A stretch of DNA of 64,000 nt from Altimarinus sp041659565 (GCA_041659565.1 JBAZXZ010000007.1:1-64000); one strand, 5' to 3'; counted from the stretch's first letter, positions 12,986 through 24,668 are shown. Program-made: numbers and translations. The notes: generated by a model not told the origin, from the letters alone.

Positions 12986-15217
12986 ATGAAAAAAAACTCA
13001 GAAAGTAAATTATATTCTTTTATCAATTATCTTAGTAAGAAAAAACTATCTAAGTATCTTATATTTTTATCAATTATCTTACTTTTTTATACATCTCTAT
13101 TCATAATCAAACCAAGTATAAATCAAATTCCCTATTCAACCACAATTTATGACACAAATAATATAAAAATCTGAGAAATAATTACAGACAATAAATATAG
13201 ACATGAAAAACTAAGCTTTGAAGAAATTCCTGAATTTACAAAAAAATCTATAATAAATCTTGAAGATAAAACTTTTTATCAAAACAATTGAATTGATTAC
13301 CTAGCATTAATAAGAGCAATTAAAAATAATATTTCAAATACTCAAATATTAGAATGAGCTTCAACTATCAGTTCTCAAGTTATAAGAAATAATTATTGGT
13401 TAAATGCAAAAAGAACTTTTTTAATAAAATTAAGAGAATTTTACCTAAGTTTAGCATTAAATAAAAATTATTCAAAAGATGAAATTTTAACAAATTATTT
13501 ATGAAATATTTATTTTGGGTACTTAAATTATTGAATCAAATCAGCTTCAAATTATTATTTTTGAAAAGATTTACAAAACCTTACAAAAGCTGAACAAATT
13601 GCTTTGATTTCCTTACCTAAAAATCCTAAAAAATATGATCCATACAAAAATAGACAAGAATTCAAAACAAGATTCAAAATCGTCACAACAAGTTTGCTAA
13701 AAAATAAAATATTAACAAATGAAGAATATAATTCCATAATAAATGAAAAATTAGAGTTTAACGAAAATCATGAAAATAAATTACCTTATGTGGTTGATTA
13801 TTTAAAAGGATTGAGAAATGAAAAGTCAGAATTGACTAATATTAATTGTCATCCTGAACTTGTTTCAGGATCATTAAATTGTAAAAATCCTTTAAATGAT
13901 TCCGGATCAAGTCCGGAATGACAAAGTAATATACAAACTACAATAGATTTCAACTTAACAAATAAAATAGATGAATTAGCCAAAAATAGTATCATTCCTC
14001 TTATGTGGAAAAATGTAAAAGATTATTCTGTAATTATAATAGATAGAAAAACTCAAGAATTAAAAGTAATGATTTGATGAATAGATTATTATGGTGGACA
14101 AAATGGACAAGTAAATATGACAACATCACCTAGACAAGTTTGATCTACTATAAAACCTTTTACCTATGTACTTGCATTTAAAAACCTAGGTTATACACCA
14201 AACACTACAATAATTGATTTACCAGTACAATTCCAAACTGATTTATGATATGCCTATAATCCAAAAAATTATTCTCTAGATTATAAGTGAGAAGTAACAA
14301 TTGCACAAGCTCTAAGCCAAAGTATCAATATACCTGCACTTAAAGTTGCAGAAAAAGTATGAGTAAATAACCTGCTTCAATTTCTAAAAAGTCTCTGAAT
14401 TACAAGTCTAAACAAAGATGAAAACTATTACTGACTTGCTCTAACTTTATGAGTTTGAGAAATAAGTTTATATGAATTAACTAAAGCATTTACTATTTTT
14501 GCTTATGATTGAAAGTTGTGTGATATAAATGTCATTGTAAATAATAATTGAAGATCCCATTTAGTCCACCTTAACAAGGGGGAAAGCTTGAGCGATAGCG
14601 AAAGCAGGGGGATTAACTCTTGCAAACAAATCATAGAAAAAAAATACACTGATATGATAGGTGAAATTCTTACAAATAGATATTACAAATTATGAGAATT
14701 TCCTATAAATTGAAACTTAGATTTTCCTGATAAAAAAGTATTTTTAAAAACTGGTACTTCTAGAAATTTTAAAGATAATTGGACAGTATGATTTACTGAC
14801 AATTATATAATCTGAGTTTGGGCTTGAAACAAAGACTGAAGTGAGATGAAATGAGTTTCATGAGCTTCAGGAGCCTGAGAAATATTTAAAAATGTAGTTG
14901 ATTATTTAGAAAAAGATAATTGACAAAGTGATATAAAAAAATTAAAAAAAGAAAATATAAATTATTTAGAAATCACTTCCCCATTAAATAATAGTAAATT
15001 TAAAATAGATAATTTTAAACCTCAAAATACTCAAAAAATAAAACTAGATTTTTCTACAAATCTAGTTTATGATAGTTATAAATGGTTTGTGAATAACACA
15101 GAAATTAAAGACAAATTTCTTAATCTAAAAACTTGAAAAAAAGAAATAAAATTAGTTTTATATGATAAAAATTGAAATATTGTTAAAAAAGAAAAAAATT
15201 GGATTTTTATTGAGTAA
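12986..15217 (+). CDS. pbpC: Penicillin-binding protein 1C-like glycosyltransferase/transpeptidase
   Basis: Bifunctional peptidoglycan synthase of 743 residues. A membrane anchor at about 24-42 precedes a GT51 glycosyltransferase domain (NLEDKTFYQNNGIDYLALIR, EGASTISSQV) and a transpeptidase domain with Ser387-x-x-Lys (GSTIKPF), S446-x-N (SQSINIPA) and K588-T-G (LKTGTSRN). A small C-terminal domain resembles the PBP1C tail. The usual His of the ED-x2-F-x2-H motif is Asn here. Two repeat-derived inserts are read in frame: the translated palindromic element containing CHPELVSGS (codons for 13847-13924) and a second one near 14555-14618. The 3' end overlaps the converging HD gene by 11 bases. 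Pairing of PBP1C with a macroglobulin is known from other bacteria. Confidence 0.9.
13847..13924 (+). repeat. In-frame palindromic element (TGTCAT/ATGACA) inside pbpC
   Basis: A 78-base element with perfect outer inverted ends TGTCAT and ATGACA and two inner hairpins (TCCTGAA/TTCAGGA and TTCCGGA/TCCGGAA). Its length is a multiple of three and it is read through as 26 extra codons (CHPELVSGS ... DSGSSPEGQ) between the glycosyltransferase and transpeptidase domains. Related copies occur at 18633, 59941, 36922 and elsewhere in the window. Confidence 0.8.
14555..14618 (+). repeat. Second repeat-derived insert inside pbpC
   Basis: A locally GC-richer stretch with CCACCTTAACAAGGGGG and AAGCAGGGGGATTAACT interrupts AT-rich transpeptidase coding sequence and adds a Ser/Gly/Leu-rich loop (HLVHLNKGESLSDSESRG). 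It resembles the CCCCCTTAATAAGGGGG element in uvrD. Exact ends are uncertain. Confidence 0.5.
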
Positions 15218-16418
15218 CTTTACTCATCTCTAAATCATATAAACCTTTAATATCATCATCTTTCAATAGTTTATCAATTTCTGCTACCATCAAATCATAA
15301 GCCTTACATTTTCAGTTTGTTCTCTCTTTTTCGTTTATGGCTACATCTAAGAAATACTTTTTTGTCTCCATAATTTTTCTAACAATTTTTTCAGCTGATA
15401 ATCACTTTAAAGTTCTAAGATTATTAATTCTATCGGCAAATTTCACATATAATATATCCTCTTCTAAATTTTCTAGATTTCAAAAATAAATTTCATTTCT
15501 TCTATCTTTTCATAAATTAATCAATTCACTATATCTTTTATTTGTATTTTTTTCTATTCTTAATTTTTCCTCATTTTTTCATTGTTCTATTATTTTAAGC
15601 TCTTTTTGTTCCTCGATACTCAAAAATTCTCTCCAATCTTTTTTTGTCAATTCCATAACTCAATCAGCAATTTCAGGAGAAAATAACTTTTTTAACATTT
15701 CATAAGTTACTCAAGGAATATCTTCAACTACATCATGAAGTAAAGCTATAATAATCTTATTTATATTTGGATTAGGTAACTCTCTCAAAATTATCTCCAT
15801 TGTTCATTTAAGATGTTCGAAACTTCTTTCTGAATCTCAATATTCATTTTTCCCCTCTCTTTCAATTCAACTAAAAACCTGCTTCATCATATTATAAGCA
15901 GTATTAAACTTAAGCATAAGTTTCCTAGTCTTTATATCATGTTTATTTAATCAAAGTTTTTCTATTATCTCATCATAATACTTTGTGCTCATCCTAACAT
16001 GATAAGAAAATCTTATTTTAAAATCATCTATCATTGCATCAAACCTTGAACGATCAAGTATAGCATTTTCACTATTTATGGTCAATTTTTTAAATATTGA
16101 TTGAAAAGAACAAAACTCTTCAAATCACCTAAACATTTCAACATTTGAAAAAATATCTTTTTCTTTATGAGAATAATTTGGATCTTCCTTTTTTTTCTGT
16201 CTGATAAATAATTTAAGTAGTGTTTTAAAAACATCAGTATCTTCTATATTAAATACACCTAGTGGAATATTTTCTATATCTATTTGTCAAAATCTTTTTT
16301 TCTCAAGTATTTTAGTTACAACTCATAAAACTTCATCAACACATATAGAACATCACGAAATAGTCATTTCGCTTAAAGCTTTTTCTAATTCTGTAATTTG
16401 ATTTTGAGATAATTTCAT
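15207..16418 (-). CDS. HD-domain protein, SpoT/MESH1-like (p)ppGpp hydrolase candidate
   Basis: Protein of 403 residues. The middle contains the RelA/SpoT-type HD phosphohydrolase signature: SFEHLKGTMEIILREL, ALLHDVVEDIPGVTYEML (metal-binding HD) and KFADRINNLRTL. No synthetase, TGS or ACT domain is visible, so it is a stand-alone hydrolase candidate that would degrade (p)ppGpp in the cytosol. About 170 N-terminal residues carry a CSIC pair and are not recognised. Tail-to-tail 11-base overlap with pbpC. The substrate could be another nucleotide. Confidence 0.75.
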
Positions 16419-16495
16419 AAATATGATTTTTAAAGGTTTTAATGATTATTTCTAAAAAATAATACTTGTTTAATATTTTTTGTCAAGTTTATTAT

Positions 16496-16523
16496 TTGTC
16501 TTTTTGTATTTTTGTTTTATAAT
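16496..16523 (+). promoter_or_regulatory. Promoter of uvrD
   Basis: TTGTCT (16496-16501) and a perfect TATAAT (16518-16523) are separated by 16 bases, about 75 bases before the uvrD ATG. No ribosome binding site lies between. Confidence 0.5.
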
Positions 16524-16597
16524 TTTTTATTAAAAACTTTTTTACAAAAAATTGATTTTGTATAAACTACTTTCATATTTTTTAAAAGAAACAAAAA

Positions 16598-18901
16598 ATG
16601 CAACTTAATGAAAAACAAGAAATAGCTAAAAATACAATAGATTGACCTCTCCTAATCATTGCCTGAGCATGAAGTGGGAAAACTGCAACTTTGACAACTA
16701 GGGTTGAATATATGATTAAAGAAAAGAAAATTGATCCAAAAAGCCTACTTTGTGTAACATTTACAAACAAAGCAGCTCGTGAAATGAGAGAAAGAATTGG
16801 AAAAAAATTATGAGTTGTAATTGATAACAATATTTATAGACAAAGAAATTTACCTCTTATGTGAACTTTTCACTCTATTTGAGTATTTTTCTTAAAAGAA
16901 ATTTTGTGAAAATATGATGTAAGTCAACTTTGAGTAAACCTAAAAAAAGATTTTTTGATTTATTCAGAAGAAGATAAATTAAAAGTTTTGAAAGATATAA
17001 TTGTAAATGACCTAAAATTGGATGAAAAACAATTTAAAGCAAGACAAATAGCTTATTATATAAGTGAGGCAAAAAATAGTTTTTTAACAGCAAGAGATTA
17101 TAGTAGTGTGGTTGATAGTTATATAAAAGAAAAAGTAATGGATGCCTATAAAATCTATGAAGTTAAAATGGTGGAAAATAATGCTATGGATTTTGATGAT
17201 ATACTTTTCAAGACTTTACAACTATTAAAAAATCCAAATATTTTAGAATATTATCAAGAAAAATACAAATACATAATGGTTGATGAGTACCAAGATACAA
17301 ATCTAGTTCAATATGAAATAGTAAAACTTCTAGCATCAAAATATAGAAATCTAGCAGTAGTTTGAGATGACTGGCAAAGTATTTACAGTTGGAGATGAGC
17401 TGATATGAGAAACATTCTCAATTTCAAAAGAGATTACTCTGAAGCCGTTGTAGTAAAGCTTGAACAAAATTATCGTTCTACAAAACACATAATAGAGTCA
17501 GCAAACTCAGTAGTAAAAAATAATAAAACTGCTCTAGAAAAAACTCTCTGGACCGACAATGAACACTGAGAAAAAATCTGTCTAATTGAAGCTCCAGATG
17601 ATAAACTAGAAGCATCTATAGTTGCAAAGATAATTAAAGATAAAATTACAAATTCCCCTATTATAAATGATGGCCCCCTTAATAAGGGGGAATTAAAGGG
17701 GGATTCTGCCTCTAAATACTCCGACAATCTAATTCTCTATCGTACAAACTGACAATCTCGTCAGATAGAAGAAGCTTTGATGAGTGAATGAATTCCTTAT
17801 AAAGTTGTTGGTTGATTAAAATTTTATGATAGAAAAGAAGTAAAAGATATGCTTTGATATTTAAGAGCTATTTATAATCCAAATGATGTTATAAGTTTTA
17901 AGAGAATTATAAACACTCCTTCTCGTAAAATAGGATCTAGAACTTTAGAAGTACTAGACATTTACAAAGACAACTTTTCTCTACCTTACTTTCAAATCCT
18001 TGAAAATGTAGAAGAAATAGATGATTTAAATAACTGAGCAAAAAGATCGGTAAAAGAATTTTTCAATTTGATGTTGAATTTCAAAGAAAATGCAAACAGA
18101 CTTGAAGTTGCTGATCTCCTAGAATACATAATAAAAAAACTTGATTATAAAAATTATTTAACTGAAGAATTTGGAACAGAAGAAGCAGAATGAAAAATGG
18201 ACAATATAAAAGAACTTATAAACTTAGCTACAAACTATAATTGACTTTGAGTAGCAGAATCATTATCTCAATTTTTGGAAGAAGTATCTCTCGTTTCAGA
18301 TTTAGACAGTGTAGAAAACGAAGCTGATTATGTAACTTTAATGACAATTCATACAAGTAAATGACTTGAACAAAAAAGAGTTTTTATAGTATGAGTTGAA
18401 GAAAGTATATTTCCACATATAAGAAGTTTAGAAAATCCTAAAGAACTTGAAGAAGAAAGAAGACTTATGTATGTGGCTATGACAAGAGCAAAAAAAGAGC
18501 TTTACATATCAAGAGCATCCGAAAGATTTTATTTTGGTAATTATGTTAGAAATCCTATTTCAAGATTTATAAAAGAAATACCTAAAGAATCTATAGAAGA
18601 TTACAAGATGGAAATCTCTAGTTTTTCTACTTTGTCATTCTGAACTGGTTTCAGAATCAATGATAATGTATTAAATCCTTTTAATGATCCTGAAACAAGT
18701 TCAGGATGACAATATATAGCAATCCCAAAAATCAAAGAATTTAATGATGTAGCAAGTTTTGGAGTTTGAGACAAAGTAAGTCATCATAAATTTGGTAATG
18801 GTCTAATTACTTCCCTAAACTGAGAAATAGCCGAAATTGCCTTTTCTTGAATTTGAATCAAAAAAATGAACATAAAAATTGCTCCTGTGAAGAAAGTTTA
18901 A
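16598..18901 (+). CDS. uvrD: UvrD/PcrA-type superfamily 1 DNA helicase
   Basis: ATP-dependent 3'-5' helicase of 767 residues for excision repair and removal of recombination intermediates. Motif I is AGAGSGKT at residues 22-29 with both middle glycines as TGA; motif Ia FTNKAAREMRERI; motif II DEYQDTN at 229; motif III GDDWQSIYSWRGA; motif IV QNYRST; motif V TIHTSKGLEQKRVFI; motif VI RRLMYVAMTRAKKEL. The C-terminus has a Tudor-like domain (VGDKVSHHKFGNGLI). Two translated repeat elements are inserted, at 17651-17706 (before NLILYRTNGQSRQIEE) and 18633-18711 (before the Tudor-like tail), in loops that should tolerate them. Confidence 0.95.
17651..17706 (+). repeat. In-frame CCCCCTT/AAGGGGG repeat inside uvrD
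   Basis: A compact element with nested inverted repeats: AATTCCCC pairs with GGGGAATT and CCCCCTT with AAGGGGG; a third GGGGGATT follows. It is translated as part of the peptide NDGPLNKGELKGDSA, between SF1 helicase motifs. Base composition stands out sharply from the AT-rich host gene. Confidence 0.65.
18633..18711 (+). repeat. In-frame palindromic element (TGTCAT/ATGACA) inside uvrD
   Basis: Same family as 13847-13924: outer ends TGTCAT and ATGACA, inner hairpins TTCTGAA/TTCAGAA and TCCTGAA/TTCAGGA. At 79 bases it is read through in frame together with its flanks, in the linker before the C-terminal Tudor-like domain. Confidence 0.75.
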
Positions 18902-18965
18902 ATTTGATTATTTCACATTTTAAATTATATTACTATCATAATAATTACATAATTCTAAACACAAT

Positions 18966-20114
18966 ATGAAAAAAAATATATGAGTATTCTTTTGAAGTAA
19001 AACTGCTGAACATGATGTATCAATTACTAGTGCTTATGTGGTTATGAAATGGCTAAAAAGAATGCCTGAATATGAAGTTTACCCAATTTATATAACAAAT
19101 AAATGAAAATGGATTTACAACAAAGATTTTAATGATATCAAAAAAATCAAAGATTTTGATTTTGCTAGCCAAGAATTATCTCTAAATATGTGAGAAAATG
19201 ACTCAAAAATGCACTTAGAAATAAACAAAAAATGAATGTTTTGTAAAAAAGAAGAGATAGTTTTAGATGCATGTTTTCATGTACTTCACGGACTTGCTTG
19301 AGAAGACTGATCAATTCAATGACTTTGTGAATTACTTGAAGTTCCTTATGTATGACCTGGTATTTTAGGTTGAGCGACTACCCTAGACAAGATAATTACA
19401 AAAGATATCCTTAAAGCAAATAATCTACCTATAGTTCCATATACACATTTTTCAAAATGAACGGGAGATGTTAAAAAAATAGAAGAAAGCTTAAACTACC
19501 CTATGTTTGTAAAACCATATAATTTATGATCATCAATTTGAATTTCAAAAGTTAAAAATACTAAAGAACTACAAGATGCAATAGAAGTAGCAGAACATTT
19601 TTCAAATGAAATAATTATCGAAGAATGAGTTAATAATCTGATTGAATTAAACTGTGCTGTATGTGAGAATAATTCTCATATTACAACTTCTCTAGTAGAA
19701 CAACCAGTTGCAAATGCAGATTTTCTAAGTTTTGAAGAAAAATATATCATAAGTGATAATGGTTGATGAACTATGACTTGAAACAAAAAAAAGGTAAAAA
19801 TCCCAGCAGAAATCCCAGACCCAATAACTTCAGAAATCCAAGATATGTCTAAAAATATATTTAAGATTTTTAGATTATGATGAGCTCCTAGAATAGATTT
19901 CTTATATGATGAAAAAAATAATCACCTTTATGTAAACGAGATAAACCCAATTCCCTGAGCTATGCAAATACATCTTTGGGAAAAATCAGGATTTACACAA
20001 ACTGAATTCTTAAAAAATATTATTGATAGTGCCTTTACCCAAAACGAAAGAAGAAAAGTAAATATAGATTTCAAATCAAATATCCTTGATCACACTATTT
20101 CTTTTATGAAATAA
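18966..20114 (+). CDS. ddl: D-alanine--D-alanine ligase
   Basis: Protein of 382 residues of the ATP-grasp fold that joins two D-Ala for the peptidoglycan stem. N-terminal FFGSKTAEHDVSITSAY, the substrate loop HVLHGLAGEDGSIQGLCELL, YVGPGILGG, the ATP-grasp lysine strand FVKPYNLGSSIGISKV, and the metal-binding end APRIDFLYD ... VNEINPIPG are all present. With pbpC, the Mur-like ligase and the L,D-transpeptidase it shows that the host makes crosslinked peptidoglycan. Stop and the next ATG are two bases apart, so it is cotranscribed with the hydrolase. Confidence 0.93.
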
Positions 20115-20116
20115 TT

Positions 20117-20869
20117 ATGCAAACAAAACAATTCCTCCTAAACTGAATCCTCACATCCTACCTAACCTCAGATAATTTCAATCCAGAAAAATCTCTGTTT
20201 TTTTTGCATTGATGGGGACAAGATAAATCAAGTTTTAATAAGATTTATAAATTACTTGATGAAAAAAATATTTCCTATATTGCCTTAGATTTCCCTTGAT
20301 TTTGAGCAAGTGATTTTCCAAAGGTAGACTGGAAAATATCTGATTATGCAGAATTTACAAAAGATTTCATAAATAGAATCTGACTTGTAAAACCAGTTCT
20401 AGTTTGACACTCTTTTTGATGAAGAATTTGTATAATCCTTTGAAGTAGTAATTATGAAAATCTGGATAAATTAGTTTTAATCTGAGCGGCAGGAATTAAA
20501 CCAAAAATAAATATATTGAAATATGCAATTGCAAAAACATGAAAATTGTTTTTTTCTATTCCCTGACTACAATGAATCTGAGATAAGATAAAATCAAAAG
20601 TTTGATCAAGAGATTATGTAAACTCTTGAAAATTAAAACAAATATTTTTAAATACCATAAACGAAGACTTAACTCCTTATTTACAATATATCAATTGTAA
20701 GACATTACTTCTACGGTGACTAAACGACACAGAAACTCCAGTTGCAGATTGAATTCTTATGAATAATATAATAAAAAACTCAAGAATTAAAATATTTGAA
20801 AACTGAACACATTTCTTACATGATGAACTACCTGAAGAAATAGTTGAGGAAATAGAGAAATTTATATAA
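20117..20869 (+). CDS. Alpha/beta hydrolase
   Basis: Cytosolic serine hydrolase of 250 residues. Oxyanion region LFFLHGWGQDKSSF, nucleophile elbow VGHSFGG (Ser99), acid in the LNDTETP loop, and His in NGTHFLHDE. The substrate cannot be told; it resembles small esterases and C-C hydrolases. Codon 200 is CGG in LLL-CGG-GLND, exactly where homologues have Trp in LLLWGENDxxTP, so this gene is evidence for CGG being read as Trp. It starts two bases after ddl. Confidence 0.85.
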
Positions 20870-20871
20870 TT

Positions 20872-21357
20872 TTAAGATAATGCCTTTTGTAAATATTCAT
20901 CTGCATCTCATTGTTCTTTTGAATACACAAGATTATTTAATTTATTAACTTCTTTTATTTTTTCTTGTTTATCTAGTTCTATTAGCTCATTAATTTTTTC
21001 TTCTATCTTAGAAAGAGATGTCATAGCTTCCTCTGGATAAGTTAATTTTGTTAATTTTTCTTGATTTGATCACTCAGATGTAATTATTACAAAATTACCA
21101 CTTAAACTTCCTTTTTGTAATGCATACCATGTACTTAGTTCTCACTGTACTTTTTTAATACTAATACGATCTCAAGAATATTTAATTTCAATAACATTTC
21201 AATCTTTATTTGACATCATTCATCTTTCATCTGTCAATATTCTTTTTTTAGGAAGACTGGCTATTAATGATTCAAATTTATTATTAACTTTTTCCCAAGA
21301 AGGGGTATCTAATTTTTCTTTTAATTCTCATGAATTATTATTTTGATCTTTATCCAT
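20872..21357 (-). CDS. Conserved-looking hypothetical protein
   Basis: Soluble, charged protein of 161 residues, not recognised. A predicted beta-rich middle (GNVIEIKYSGDRISIKKVQG, GNFVIITSEG) is followed by a coiled-coil-like helix (EEAMTSLSKIEEKINELIELDKQEKIKEVNKL, positions about 110-142). No signal peptide or membrane segment. It converges on the hydrolase gene with two bases between the stops. TGA codons are read as Gly at six or more places. Confidence 0.7.
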
Positions 21358-21495
21358 ATTTAAAATTATATAATAAATTAAATTTGTTAAATCCATAACA
21401 ATATAATAATACTATATTTTTATTTTTTTTACAAATTTCTTTGATTAATTCAGAAAATTATTATAATAAATATAATTAACTATTATTATAAAAAT

Positions 21496-21741
21496 ATGAT
21501 TATACAATACATAAATGAAATAATGAAAAATGCAAAATATGAAATTCTAGAATGATGAGAATGATTTTATGGTGAAATCATATGATGTCCATGAGTATGG
21601 GCACAATCAAACAATTTAGAAACATGTAGAAAAGAACTGCAAGAAATTTTAGAAGAATGGATATTGTTAAAAGTTAGAAAACAAAAATTTGTACCTAAAA
21701 CTTCAAACTATGATCTAAATCAATTACTATGTGAAAAATAA
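21496..21741 (+). CDS. HicB-like antitoxin-type protein
   Basis: Protein of 81 residues with the HicB partial RNase H fold signature FYGEIIGCPGVWAQSNNLETCRKELQEILEEWILLKV. HicB proteins neutralise the mRNA-cleaving HicA toxin and often repress their own promoter. No HicA-like frame is adjacent on either strand and there is no C-terminal DNA-binding domain, so it may be an orphan antitoxin or a stand-alone HicB-like protein. Confidence 0.75.
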
Positions 21742-21768
21742 ATCCAATAAGTCATTCAAATTTTATAA

Positions 21769-23187
21769 ATGTCTTTTATGCTTTGCAAAAACATCCTTAC
21801 ATCTTACCAATTAGAAAACTATGAAAATATTAGATTTCTAAAATTTATTTATTCTCATCCAAGATTTTGGATTTTTTGAGGAGATAAACAAAAACTAGTT
21901 TGGACAAAAAAAGCTATTATGATAGCTGTTTTAACTATATTAATTGCAGCTATAAAACTTACTTCATATATAATTATTTTTTATAACACTACATCAATTT
22001 ATATTAATATATTAGCAATTATGCTTTGGGTATTAGCTTTTCCTATTTATATGATAATTGCTAACCTTCTACTAATTCCAATTGATAAATATTTAAAAAA
22101 ACAAATCATACAAAATGCTAAAAATAAGCTAGATAATCTAAGAAAAAATAAGAATCTAAAAATTATTTGAATTACTTGAAGTTATGGAAAAACTTCAGAG
22201 AAAGAGATACTAGAAACTGTATTAAAAGAATCTTTTAAAGTTATAACAACATCAGGTAATAAAAATACTCCTCTTTGAATAAGTGAATTAATACTAAATG
22301 AACTTGATGAAACTTATGATATTTTTATAGTCGAAATGTGAGCTTACTATATGTGAGACATAAAAGAAATATGTGATTTAGTAAATCCTGAAATTGGAAT
22401 ACTTACTTGAATAACACTTCAACACCTTGAGAGATTTTGAAACTTAGACAATATAATAAAAACTAAATTTGAACTAATAGAAAGTATAGATACTAATTGA
22501 CTTGCTATACTAGACTGCTCAAATGAAAATATCAAAAAATGACTACAAGAAAGAAAAAATACACTAAAAGTAAAAAATATATTGGAAATAAATTCACCTG
22601 AAAATATCACTTACCTAGACAATTTAGCTTGAATAAGTTTTAATTATGACAAAAATATCATAGAAACTAAATTACTAGCTTCCCACAGTGCAAATCAGAT
22701 AATAATTGCTTATGAAGTTGCAAAATATTTAAAAGTACCCGCAAAGAAAATACTAGATTCTGTAAAAAATATAAATTATATAAAACACAGATTAGAACTG
22801 ATCTATAATCCAAATTCAAATCTATATATAGTTGATGATTCATTTAATGGTAATTTTGAATGAGTAAAATCTACTATTGAACTACTTAAAAATATAAAAT
22901 GACATCGTAGATTATATCTAACACCTGGGCTTGTAGAATTATGAAAAGAAACTTTTAAAATACATCATGAAATATGAAAAATGTTAGCAGATGCTGCAGA
23001 TAAAGTATTACTTATAGATACACCTGCAACAAAATCTATATATAATTGATTAATTGATAAATGATTTGATAAAAATAATATAACAGTTTATAGAACTACT
23101 ACAGAAGCTCATAATGATTTAAAAAACATCCTAATTTCTGAGGATGTAATAATTTTTCAAAATGATTGGACTGATAATTATTTCTAA
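21769..23187 (+). CDS. Mur ligase family protein with N-terminal membrane anchor
   Basis: Protein of 472 residues. Two hydrophobic helices (about residues 47-70 and 78-103) precede a MurF/MurE-type ligase core: P-loop GITGSYGKTSEKE (Lys141), NTPLGISELIL, YDIFIVEMGAYYMGDI, GITLQHLERFGN, then the C-terminal domain with DDSFNGNFEGVKSTIELL and TPGLVELG. It probably ligates an amino acid or peptide to a cell-wall precursor at the membrane. Canonical MurF has a UDP-sugar-binding N-terminal domain, which is missing here and replaced by the anchor, so the substrate may be lipid-linked. Confidence 0.8.
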
Positions 23188-23220
23188 AATATTATAAATT
23201 TAAATCTTAAATCCTTTAAA

Positions 23221-24318
23221 ATGGCTCTCTCATTAATATCTATTATTCTAATGTTCTTTTTAGCTCACTTTTTAGTGTATTATTATATTGTGATTTTATT
23301 TTGAATAACTAAATATAAAATTATTATTTTATCAACATTTTTTGTTCTATCAATTAGCTTTTTTGTATCTTCTTTATTTGTACATTTTTATAATAATGTA
23401 TTAGTAAGGGATTATTATTATATATCTTCACTGTGGCTAGGATTCCTTTTAAACTTATTAACTCTTATAATTATATTAACCTTTATTTTAATAATATTTA
23501 AAATATTTCATATAAATATAAGTTTAAAAATAATATGAATTTGTCTATTATCTATAGCTGTTATAATAACTTGATATGGTCTTTATAATGCAAGCAACCC
23601 AATTATTAAAAATGTAGACATAACTATTAAAAATCTACCTGAAAATTGGAAACACAAAAAAATAATTTTCTTATCAGATGTACATTTATGAGCTATTTTA
23701 AGAGAAAATTTCTTACAAAAAATAGTAAAAATGATAAATTCTGAGAAACCTGATATTGTTTTTATTAGTTGAGATTTGCTTGATTGAACAGATTGAAGTA
23801 TAGATCATTTATCAAATTATATAAATACTATAAAAGCTCCTATATATTATGTAAATGGTAATCATGAAACTTATATATGAATGCCAGAAGTAGAAAAAAT
23901 ATTAAGTAAAACAAAAATCAAAGAATTAAAAGATGAATTTGTAAGTGTAGATTGAGTACAAATAGTTGGAATAAGTTATACAGATGAAAGAAGCTGAAAT
24001 AGCAATTTAAATTCTACATTTAAAAAACTAGAAGAATCTTGATTTAAAAAAGATAAACCATCTATTCTTCTTTATCATGTACCATTATATACAGAAGAAT
24101 TTAGAATTTTTTGAATAAATTTACAACTTTCAGGACATTCTCATAAATGACAAATATGGCCATATGGGTATATTACAAACCTGATTTATTGAGGAAAAGA
24201 TTACTGACTTTACACAAAAGATAATTATAACCTATACACATCAAACTGAGTATGAACTTGGTGACCACCTATAAGAACATGAAATACTCCTGAAATAGTA
24301 GTTTTGAATTTAAAGTAA
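23221..24318 (+). CDS. Membrane-bound metallophosphoesterase (YkuE/YaeI-like)
   Basis: Protein of 365 residues: four or five membrane helices in the first ~125 residues, then a calcineurin-like phosphoesterase domain outside the membrane with FLSDVHLGAI, VFISGDLLDGTDG, YYVNGNHETY, LLYHVPLY and LSGHSHKGQIWP, giving all metal ligands. Relatives include lipid A-related and UDP-sugar pyrophosphatases; the substrate here is unknown. It follows the Mur-like ligase by 33 bases and precedes the GIY-YIG gene by 21. Confidence 0.88.
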
Positions 24319-24339
24319 ATAATCTCTTATTTCTTATTT

Positions 24340-24612
24340 ATGATTCCTCAAGTTTACATACTTAAATGCTCTGATAATAGTTTTTATACATGATCAACAA
24401 ATGATATAAAAAAGAGACTTCATGAACACAATAATCTCAAGTCCTGAGCTCATTATACAAAAATAAGAAGACCAGTAGAAATAATTTATACTGAAATATT
24501 TGAAACTCTAAATGAAGCTCGTAAAAGAGAATGTGAAATAAAAAAATTGACTCGAAAAGAAAAAGAAAAGTTGATAGAAAAAAGTATTAACTATATACTG
24601 AAACTAAATTAG
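24340..24612 (+). CDS. GIY-YIG nuclease superfamily protein (YhbQ-like)
   Basis: Protein of 90 residues consisting of a single GIY-YIG domain: VYILKCSDNSFYTGSTNDIKKRL, then HYTKIRRPVEIIY and ARKRECEIKKLTRKEKEKLI. The first Tyr pair is YIL/YTG, as in the UPF0213/YhbQ group. Function is unproven; members have DNA-nicking or repair-related activity. The CGA at 24553 falls at the Arg of KKLTRKEKEKLI, arguing that CGA still means Arg. The stop lies inside the following terminator stem. Confidence 0.85.
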
Positions 24613-24644
24613 GAAAACTAATTTAGTTTCAGTATATATAATTT
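24592..24644 (+). terminator. Long perfect hairpin terminator
   Basis: A perfect 20-bp inverted repeat (24592-24611 with 24619-24638), loop GGAAAAC, then ATTTT. The left arm is the 3' end of the GIY-YIG coding sequence including most of its stop codon. Confidence 0.8.
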
Positions 24645-24668
24645 TACCAATTAAAATTAATTTATTTT

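Noticed and set aside
21400..21495. A HicA toxin next to the HicB-like gene
   Set aside because: No frame with a double-stranded RNA-binding HicA pattern was found on either side.
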